The position numbers and the translations under genes are program-made. Positions 1 to 5,186 of a stretch of DNA of 5,186 nucleotides are shown one piece after another (the first letter of the stretch is position 1; each line of letters starts with the position of its first letter). This DNA comes from Thermoflexales bacterium. Its GTDB lineage: Bacteria; Chloroflexota; Anaerolineae; B4-G1; SLSP01. Location: the NCBI GenBank assembly GCA_015486785.1, contig WFQZ01000045.1, positions 1 through 5,186 on the forward strand, written 5' to 3'. The notes under the pieces were generated by a model. That model made no database searches. It was not told the DNA's origin and was given only the letters and a program-made list of their open reading frames with translations.

Positions 1-3000
1 CCACCATCACCCTGCGCTTCCGCACCTTCGCCCACGATGTGACTTCCGTGCAACTGCGCCTCTGGGATACGGCCAAATCGGAGCAGCGATTGTTGCCCTT
101 GCACTCGGCGGCCACCGTCTCCGACGAGGCCGGGGCCTACGAGATTTGGGAAGTGTCCTTTGCCGCACCTTCCTACCTGACCATCCTCTACTACCGCTTC
201 ATCGTCACCGACGGCACGGACACCGATTACTACGAGGACGACGAATTGCTGGACGGCGGCCTCGGCCAGCCCTACGATGATTCGGCGGATCGCTCCTGGC
301 AAATCGACGTGTACGATCCGCACTTCTCCACGCCCGATTGGTTCAAAGACGCCGTCATCTACCAGATTTTCCCGGATCGCTTCCGCAACGGCCTCACCGC
401 CAACGATCCGGTGAGCGGGACATTCTTCTACGGCGAAACGCCCGGTGTGCTGACCGCCCCGCGCTGGAACTGGCCGGTGCCCGATCCGCGCGTCAGCGGC
501 CCGTGGGAAGGCTCGTACAGCAAACTCTTCTACGGCGGCGATCTACAAGGCATCCTTGACAAGTTGGATATGCTGCAATCGCTGGGCATCAACACCTTGT
601 ACCTCAACCCGATCTTTGAATCGCCCTCCAACCACAAGTACGACACCACCAACTACGAGCAAATCGACGACAACCTGGGGGACATCACCACCTTCATCAG
701 CCTGACCACGGCCCTGCACCAGCGCGGCATGCACCTGATCTTGGACGGCGTCTTCAACCACACCTCCAGCGACAGCCTCTACTTTGACCGTTACAGCCGC
801 TACGATACCCTCGGCGCGTGCGAATCGCCCACCAGCACCTACCGCAGTTGGTACTACTTCCACGACGTGACGCCGGGCACCGGCGAATGTGTCGGCTCCG
901 ACGGCACGCCGCACGCCGCCACCTACGACGCCTGGTGGGGATTCAAATCCCTGCCCAAGCTCAACACAGTGGACAATCCCGCCGTGCGCACCTACATCTA
1001 CAGCGGCACCACCGCCTTCAACGACAGTGACGCCATCGCCACCTACTGGCTCAAGCAAGGCGCGGACGGCTGGCGGCTTGACGTAGCCGGGGACGTGGAC
1101 GCTTCCTTCTGGCAGGACTGGCGCGACGACATCCGCCGGGCCGATCCCGACGCCGTCACGCTGGCCGAGGAGTGGAACGACGCCAGCCGCTTCGTCCTGG
1201 GGGACGAGCTGGACGGCGCGATGAACTACCGCTTCCGAAACGCCGTCATCGGCCTGCTGCGCGAGAGCGATTGGCAAGATACCAACAGCACCATCAAGCA
1301 CCTCAGCGTCAGCCAGTTCGACCGCGTGATGCACGGCATTGAAGAAGACTACCCGCCACCGGCCTTCTACACGATGATGAACCTGGTGGACAGTCACGAC
1401 ACCAACCGCGTTCTCATCCCGCTGGATCAGGACGGCGATCCCACCGACGACGACTACAGCGACGGCAAGGCGCGGCTCAAGCTCCTGGCGATCATCCAGA
1501 TGACCATGCCCGGCGCGCCGACCATCTACTACGGCGACGAAGTGGGCTTGGTGGGCTACGGCGAAAAGACTGCCGGCAACGCCGGCGGCGTCTTCTACAG
1601 CGACCCGTACAACCGTCAGCCTTACCCCTGGCCCGACGAGCCGGGCTACGACTCGTTGCCCGCGTGGCGGCAGCAAGACCTGAGCTTGCGGCAGCACTAC
1701 AGCACCACTATCGCCATCCGCAACGCCCATCCGGCCCTGCGTACCGGCTCGTTTGATACCCTGCTCACGGACAACGACGCGGCCCTCTACGCCTACGGGC
1801 GGAAATCGGCGCACGATGCCGCCGTGGTCGTGCTGAACCTGGGAGATTCCGCCCAAAACGCCGCCGTGGACGTGAGCGGCTATTTGCCCGAAGGCACGCA
1901 CCTCAGCGACGCGCTCGACAACAACGCCGCGTACACCGTCACCAATGGCCTGCTGCAACTGTCCGTCCCCTCCAAGTGGGGCGCCATCCTCGTTGTGGAC
2001 GCCGGACAGCCGCTCGCCCCGCCCGCTCCGCCCAGCGACCTGACCGCCGCCGAGGGCAGCGGCTCGGTCACGCTCAACTGGAGCGCCTCGGTTAGCCCCA
2101 CCGCCGGTTACAACATCTACCGCAGCTACGTCTCCGGCGGCGGCTACTGGTTGATCGGCTCAACTCCGGCCACCGTTACCACCTATCAGGATGGCGGCGT
2201 CACCAACGGCACGACCTACTACTACATCGTCACCGCCGTAGATGCGGCGGATATGGAAAGCCGCCCTTCCAACGAAGTTTCCGCCCTGCCGCACTACACC
2301 ATTGACGGAGCACGCCTCGACCGCCCACTGGAGATCACGCACACCTTGGGCATCACGCCCACCGTGCCGATCTACGGCCTGGTGACCATCAACGGCGTGA
2401 CCTCCATCGAAGGAAGCACCGCCGGGCTGAAGGCGCAGTTGGGATACGGCCTCACCGCCACCGACTACCTCTCGTGGACGCACTGGGTGAACGCCGTCTA
2501 CACCACCGACGTGAGCAGCAGCGATGAATACCAAGCGCAATTGCTCCCCGAAGTCGCCGGAGACTATCATTACCTGTACCGCTTCTCCACCACCAACGGG
2601 CGCGATTGGGTCTACGCCGATCAGAACGGCACGGCGATCCTGCCGCCGCAGCCGGGCCTCCTGCACGTCCTTCCGGCGAGCGATACCACGCCGCCGCCCG
2701 TCCCGCAAAACTTGCGCGTCATCCACTGGGGCGTGGATCACATCACCACCCAATGGGACGCGGTCGCCGCGAACGACCTCTACGGGTATGACCTCTATCG
2801 CTACGGCGCGGGTCAATCCGCCGACGCCGCGATCAAAGTTGCCCGCATCCTTTCCCCGACCACTGTCTACACCGATACCGCCGTCACCGCCGGGCAACGG
2901 TACACCTACACCGTCCAAGCCCTTGATCGCTCCTTCAACCGCTCGGCATTCTCCAACCCCGTCTCCGCCACCGCCGAAGCACGCATCGTCACCCTGAATT

Positions 3001-3704
3001 TCTGCGTCACCATCCCGCCCTACACCCCGGCAGACGAGACGATCTACATCGCCGGGAACAACAGCACCGCCTTCGGCGCGGAATGGAGTCCCGGCCATCA
3101 GCCGCTCACCAAGATGAGCGCGACCCGCTGGGCCTACACCGCCACCGTGGACGACGGCACTGCGTTGGAGTACAAATTCACCCGTGGCTCGTGGGATACG
3201 GTGGAAAATTGGGGCACGCTCGTGGGCACGGCAAACCGCCACTTGATCGCCGACTACGGCGCGGACGGCACGATGCAAATCAACGATGTGGTCTACAACT
3301 GGCGCGACCCGCTCGTCGTGGAGCACTATCCTACGGCCAACGCCGCCACCTGGGCGATCACGCAGCCGCTCCACGTCCTGCTCAGCCGCCCGCTGGACGC
3401 GGCACGCATCACCACCGCCACCTTCATCCTCTCGGATACCACGCGGCAGCTCAGCGGCACTCTGCACGTCGCTGCAACGAACTTCGCCCCCTATCCTGAT
3501 ACGCTCGTCCTGCCCTACATCGCCGGTACGCTTGTGACCTTCACCCCGACCGTGCAACTCACCACCGCCGCACGTTACACCGTCACCTTGCTCCCCGGCG
3601 GCTACCACGACGACGTGGACATGCAGCGGCCCTACGTCTGGAGCTTCGGCGCACAACCCGCTCACTACGACCTCTATCTGCCGCTCATCGTGCGCAACAA
3701 ATAA
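1..3704 (+). CDS. Secreted multidomain GH13 amylopullulanase/alpha-amylase (5' partial)
   Basis: Predicted extracellular enzyme cleaving alpha-1,4 and possibly alpha-1,6 bonds in starch, pullulan or glycogen. The frame is open to the left edge: codons before the GTG at 39 read TITLRFRTFAHD and continue a CBM34-like beta domain, so that GTG is internal and the true start and signal peptide lie outside. Residues below count that GTG as 1. CBM34-like domain to about 92; GH13 barrel about 101-570, opening with WFKDAVIYQIFPDRF; domain C about 572-655. Conserved regions: I DGVFNH (236-241); V LPKLN (305-309), typical of the neopullulanase/amylopullulanase group; II GWRLDVA with nucleophile D348; III LAEEW with acid/base E377; IV SHD with D454. 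C261 and C284 may form a disulfide. Then FnIII (661-751), amylopullulanase-associated module (754-877), FnIII (882-981), CBM20-like domain with YKFTRGSW at 1045 (982-1090), SbsA-like Ig domain (about 1092-1207) and a YLPLIVRNK tail. All catalytic residues are present. Whether it debranches cannot be read from sequence alone. Confidence 0.93.
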   Translation, partial: TITLRFRTFAHDVTSVQLRLWDTAKSEQRLLPLHSAATVSDEAGAYEIWEVSFAAPSYLTILYYRFIVTDGTDTDYYEDDELLDGGLGQPYDDSADRSWQIDVYDPHFSTPDWFKDAVIYQIFPDRFRNGLTANDPVSGTFFYGETPGVLTAPRWNWPVPDPRVSGPWEGSYSKLFYGGDLQGILDKLDMLQSLGINTLYLNPIFESPSNHKYDTTNYEQIDDNLGDITTFISLTTALHQRGMHLILDGVFNHTSSDSLYFDRYSRYDTLGACESPTSTYRSWYYFHDVTPGTGECVGSDGTPHAATYDAWWGFKSLPKLNTVDNPAVRTYIYSGTTAFNDSDAIATYWLKQGADGWRLDVAGDVDASFWQDWRDDIRRADPDAVTLAEEWNDASRFVLGDELDGAMNYRFRNAVIGLLRESDWQDTNSTIKHLSVSQFDRVMHGIEEDYPPPAFYTMMNLVDSHDTNRVLIPLDQDGDPTDDDYSDGKARLKLLAIIQMTMPGAPTIYYGDEVGLVGYGEKTAGNAGGVFYSDPYNRQPYPWPDEPGYDSLPAWRQQDLSLRQHYSTTIAIRNAHPALRTGSFDTLLTDNDAALYAYGRKSAHDAAVVVLNLGDSAQNAAVDVSGYLPEGTHLSDALDNNAAYTVTNGLLQLSVPSKWGAILVVDAGQPLAPPAPPSDLTAAEGSGSVTLNWSASVSPTAGYNIYRSYVSGGGYWLIGSTPATVTTYQDGGVTNGTTYYYIVTAVDAADMESRPSNEVSALPHYTIDGARLDRPLEITHTLGITPTVPIYGLVTINGVTSIEGSTAGLKAQLGYGLTATDYLSWTHWVNAVYTTDVSSSDEYQAQLLPEVAGDYHYLYRFSTTNGRDWVYADQNGTAILPPQPGLLHVLPASDTTPPPVPQNLRVIHWGVDHITTQWDAVAANDLYGYDLYRYGAGQSADAAIKVARILSPTTVYTDTAVTAGQRYTYTVQALDRSFNRSAFSNPVSATAEARIVTLNFCVTIPPYTPADETIYIAGNNSTAFGAEWSPGHQPLTKMSATRWAYTATVDDGTALEYKFTRGSWDTVENWGTLVGTANRHLIADYGADGTMQINDVVYNWRDPLVVEHYPTANAATWAITQPLHVLLSRPLDAARITTATFILSDTTRQLSGTLHVAATNFAPYPDTLVLPYIAGTLVTFTPTVQLTTAARYTVTLLPGGYHDDVDMQRPYVWSFGAQPAHYDLYLPLIVRNK
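3675..3701 (+). other. C-terminal YLPLIVRNK tail, candidate export/anchoring signal
   Basis: The last nine residues of the GH13 protein (1213-1221) are YLPLIVRNK, just after the Ig-like domain and a short linker (QPAHYDL). From memory, exported proteins of Anaerolineae and other Chloroflexota often end in a similar YLPL(V/I)(L/V)(R/K)(N/K) stretch. This suggests a shared sorting or surface-attachment signal, although I know of no established mechanism. No SLH repeats, LPXTG motif or C-terminal membrane helix is visible, so the tail is the only anchoring candidate in the visible part. It could instead be the final beta strand of the Ig domain. Confidence 0.5.
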
Positions 3705-3709
3705 AACCA

Positions 3710-3743
3710 CGGGGCGGGCAGATGGTCGCATCTGTCCGCCCCG
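3710..3743 (+). terminator. Strong stem-loop between GH13 gene and permease (atypical terminator or 3'-end stabiliser)
   Basis: The left arm 3710-3724 pairs with 3729-3743 in a 15-bp stem with one G-T (G-U in RNA) wobble and a GTCG loop at 3725-3728. It begins 5 bases after the GH13 stop codon. No T-run follows: the sequence continues GCACTATGG into the permease ribosome binding site. It is therefore not a textbook intrinsic terminator. It may end transcription without a U-tract, protect the upstream mRNA 3' end, lower read-through into the permease, or be a dispersed palindromic repeat. The stem is directly visible; its role is inferred. Confidence 0.6.
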
Positions 3744-3749
3744 CACTAT

Positions 3750-3753
3750 GGAG
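3750..3753 (+). promoter_or_regulatory. Ribosome binding site of the DUF819 permease gene
   Basis: GGAG lies five bases before the ATG at 3759, a good Shine-Dalgarno match and spacing. It supports that ATG as the start. The site sits only six bases after the base of the preceding stem-loop, so folding of that stem should leave it accessible but close to the structure. Confidence 0.7.
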
Positions 3754-3758
3754 ATACA

Positions 3759-4901
3759 ATGCTCATCTTGCTGATTCTGTTTTACGTCCTTTTTCCGGTA
3801 GTGATCATCTACGCCTGCCAAAAACTCAGTGCTCTCAACAAGGTCGGGACCGTGGCCGTCGCCTACGGCGCGGGGCTGATTCTAGGCAACCTGGGGATAC
3901 TGCCTCCAGAAGCCGCGCAGGCGCAAAACCTCGTCACCATGGTCACCGTGCCCCTTTCCCTGCCGCTGCTGCTGTTTTCCAGCAACCTTAAAAGCTGGTT
4001 CCGTCTGGCCCCCAAGACGATGCTGGCGATGGTCCTGGGCTTCAGCGGCGTGATAAGCACGCTGCTGAGCGCGGCTTGGCTGTTTCGTCCGTGGCTGCCG
4101 CAAACCTGGCAAGTGGCCGGGATGCTGCTAGGGGACTACGTCGGCGGAACGCCGAACCTGGTCTCGGTGGGCACGGCCCTGCACGTGGATTCCAGCCTCC
4201 TGGTGCTGACCAACGCCTATGACATCGTCATCTCCACCACCATGTTCCTGGTGCTGCTCTTTGTAGCCCCATCCCTGCTACAACGATTCCTGCCGCCTTT
4301 CCAGGGAGCGAAACAACACGAAGCGCATCTGGATACCCAGGCGGAATTTGAATCCTATGCCGGCGTGCTCGCCCGCGCCACGATGCCCCAACTCCTTGGC
4401 GGGATTCTCCTATCCGCGCTGATCCTCGCCATAAGTGGCTGGCTCAGCACGTTCGTGCCCCCCTCCGCCACCACCGCCACAGTGATCCTCTCCGTCACCA
4501 CGCTAGGCGTGCTGGCCTCCCTGATCCCCACGGTGAACAAGCTCCCGCACACATTCCAAGCCGGGCTTTATCTGATCCTCGTCTTCAGCTTCACCGTGGC
4601 CTCAATGGCAAAGTTTGAGCACTTTCAAGACACCAACCTGGCCCTACCGCTGTTGATCATCACCGCCGTGTACGGCTCATTCCTGAGCATCGCCGCCCTG
4701 GCCGCGCTCTTCCGCATTGACGCCGACACCACCCTGATCACCATCACCGCGCTCATCTTCGCCCCGCCCATTGTACCGGTCATCGCCGGCGTGATCAAAA
4801 ACAAAGCCGTGATCCTCTCCGGCCTCACCATCGGGATCATCGGCTACGCCCTGGGCAACTACCTGGGCATCTTCCTGGCCTACCTAATCGCCTCGTGGTG
4901 A
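3759..4901 (+). CDS. DUF819 family integral membrane protein (putative transporter)
   Basis: A 380-residue, strongly hydrophobic protein with roughly 10-12 membrane segments, resembling the DUF819 (YjcL-like) family. Family-like marks are an N-terminal helix (about 1-20), the ALNKVGTVAVAYGAGLILGN stretch (25-44), VPLSLPLLLFSSNL (64-77), the GDYVGGTPNLVSV motif starting at G125 (probably a broken helix or pore-lining segment), and GYALGNYLG near the C-terminus (362-370). The main hydrophilic loop is about 175-208 (FQGAKQHEAHLDTQAEFESY), splitting the protein into two halves as expected for an inverted-repeat transporter. The length fits a complete family member. The start is supported by GGAG five bases upstream. 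No substrate is established for this family as far as I know; cation- or anion-coupled solute transport is an inference from the fold type. It follows the GH13 gene by 54 bases on the same strand, so co-transcription is possible despite the intervening stem-loop. Confidence 0.87.
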   Translation: MLILLILFYVLFPVVIIYACQKLSALNKVGTVAVAYGAGLILGNLGILPPEAAQAQNLVTMVTVPLSLPLLLFSSNLKSWFRLAPKTMLAMVLGFSGVISTLLSAAWLFRPWLPQTWQVAGMLLGDYVGGTPNLVSVGTALHVDSSLLVLTNAYDIVISTTMFLVLLFVAPSLLQRFLPPFQGAKQHEAHLDTQAEFESYAGVLARATMPQLLGGILLSALILAISGWLSTFVPPSATTATVILSVTTLGVLASLIPTVNKLPHTFQAGLYLILVFSFTVASMAKFEHFQDTNLALPLLIITAVYGSFLSIAALAALFRIDADTTLITITALIFAPPIVPVIAGVIKNKAVILSGLTIGIIGYALGNYLGIFLAYLIASW

Positions 4902-4904
4902 GTT

Positions 4905-4935
4905 GGTGCGACGCACTTCCGACGTGCGTCGCACC
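4905..4935 (+). terminator. Perfect 12-bp stem-loop after the permease gene
   Basis: GGTGCGACGCAC (4905-4916) is perfectly complementary to GTGCGTCGCACC (4924-4935) around a seven-base TTCCGAC loop. It starts three bases after the permease TGA, a position expected for a transcript end. On the plus strand it is followed by TAAAAAA and not by a T-run, and on the minus strand there is no T-run after it either, so it lacks the classical intrinsic-terminator tail. It may act as a U-less terminator or mRNA 3'-end stabiliser, or be one copy of a dispersed palindrome. Confidence 0.6.
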
Positions 4936-4972
4936 TAAAAAACCTCGCCCCCCAGGGATTGAGGGACGAGGT
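4936..4972 (-). terminator. Intrinsic terminator of the minus-strand hydrolase gene
   Basis: Read on the minus strand, ACCTCG (4972-4967) pairs with CGAGGT (4947-4942). The stem extends by CCC/GGG pairs (4965-4963 with 4951-4949) after one mismatch, with an 11-base loop. Six T residues (4942-4937) follow, the first also pairing in the stem. This is the standard hairpin plus T-run layout and lies 26 bases beyond the hydrolase stop codon, consistent with its transcript end. Confidence 0.75.
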
Positions 4973-4998
4973 GCGGAAATGCTAGGCAGCGGGCGCGA

Positions 4999-5186
4999 TC
5001 AGTGCGCCGGTTTCCGCAAGAACTCCAGCAACAGCGGGTTCACTTGGTCTGGCCGCTCGTAGTGGGGAACGTGCCCCGCGTCGTCAATGGCGTGAAATTC
5101 GGCCTGCGGGATCAACTGCCGTGCCGTCGCGCTGCGCTCAAAGGGGATCACGGTGTCCAGCCGCCCCCAGATCAGCAGCACGGGCA
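4999..5186 (-). CDS. Alpha/beta-fold hydrolase, C-terminal part (5' partial)
   Basis: This is the final 62 residues of a protein whose frame stays open to the right edge; the GTG at 5181 is an internal valine (PVLLIWGRLD) rather than a start. The pattern is that of the C-terminal part of alpha/beta hydrolases: a beta strand LLIWG followed by GRLDTVIP, whose Asp (codon 5155-5157) is the expected triad acid. After a helix (FERSATARQLIP) and a strand (AEFHAID), DAGHVPHYERPDQV supplies the catalytic His (codon 5071-5073). The closing helix is LLLEFLRKPAH. The nucleophile elbow (GxSxG) lies outside the window, so esterase, lipase, C-C hydrolase, haloalkane dehalogenase-like and other options cannot be separated. 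The gene converges on the permease and has its own terminator, so it is probably not functionally linked. Confidence 0.88.
   Translation of the reverse strand, partial: PVLLIWGRLDTVIPFERSATARQLIPQAEFHAIDDAGHVPHYERPDQVNPLLLEFLRKPAH

Noticed and set aside
39..41. GTG at 39 as the start of the GH13 gene
   Set aside because: The same frame is open to the left edge and the upstream codons encode a beta strand that fits the N-terminal domain (TITLRFRTFAHD). No signal peptide follows the GTG, so it is an internal valine.
543..1958. Minus-strand reading frame of 471 codons opposite the GH13 catalytic domain
   Set aside because: It is a Val/Gly-rich shadow of the conserved GH13 barrel with no domain signal; the plus-strand catalytic motifs explain the conservation.
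2160..3821. Long minus-strand reading frame of 553 codons opposite the GH13 gene
   Set aside because: Its translation is a Gly/Val/Arg/Asp-rich composition with no recognisable domain. Such frames commonly arise opposite GC-rich genes, while the plus strand encodes clear FnIII, CBM20-like and Ig-like domains.
3722..3991. Alternative plus-strand reading frame overlapping the start of the permease gene
   Set aside because: It begins inside the intergenic stem-loop, has an Arg/Ala-rich composition and overlaps the well-supported DUF819 frame, which has its own GGAG site.
4905..4935. Palindrome as an operator for a regulator
   Set aside because: It lies between the ends of two convergent genes, where no promoter is expected, so a transcript-end or repeat role fits better.
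5179..5181. GTG at 5181 as the start of a short 60-residue minus-strand protein
   Set aside because: The frame continues to the window edge (a Pro codon precedes it), and the sequence begins in the middle of the alpha/beta-hydrolase core, so this is a gene cut by the window.

Overview
The window holds three protein genes in GC-rich, densely coding DNA. A large secreted starch-degrading enzyme (open at the left edge) and a membrane permease of the DUF819 type lie on the plus strand. The last part of an alpha/beta-hydrolase gene lies on the minus strand, open at the right edge. Two features suggest a member of the Chloroflexota, probably Anaerolineae/Caldilineae: the amylopullulanase-type architecture, and a C-terminal YLPLIVRNK tail of the kind I recall at the ends of many exported proteins of that phylum. 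This assignment rests on family recognition only; no rRNA or marker gene is present.

Layout. 1-3704 (+): GH13 amylopullulanase/alpha-amylase with an N-terminal CBM34-like domain, catalytic barrel and domain C. These are followed by FnIII, an amylopullulanase-associated module, a second FnIII, a CBM20-like starch-binding fold, an SbsA-type Ig-like domain and the terminal tail. Its true start lies left of the window. 3705-3758: a 54-base gap holding a strong stem-loop and a GGAG ribosome binding site. 3759-4901 (+): 380-aa polytopic DUF819 membrane protein. 4902-4998: a convergent intergenic region with a perfect 12-bp stem-loop just after the permease stop and, on the minus strand, a conventional hairpin plus T-run terminator. 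4999-5186 (-): C-terminal 62 residues of an alpha/beta hydrolase carrying the Asp and His of its catalytic triad.

How they fit together. The GH13 enzyme would act outside the cell on starch, pullulan or glycogen and release malto-oligosaccharides. The permease is in the same direction 54 bases downstream and could be co-transcribed, but DUF819 proteins are not known sugar importers and a stable hairpin separates the genes, so a functional link is unproven. The hydrolase is convergent and transcriptionally separate. I found no mobile element, CRISPR array, RNA gene or defence system. The points most worth following are the C-terminal tail and its domain context, the poorly characterised module between the FnIII domains, and the intergenic palindromes.
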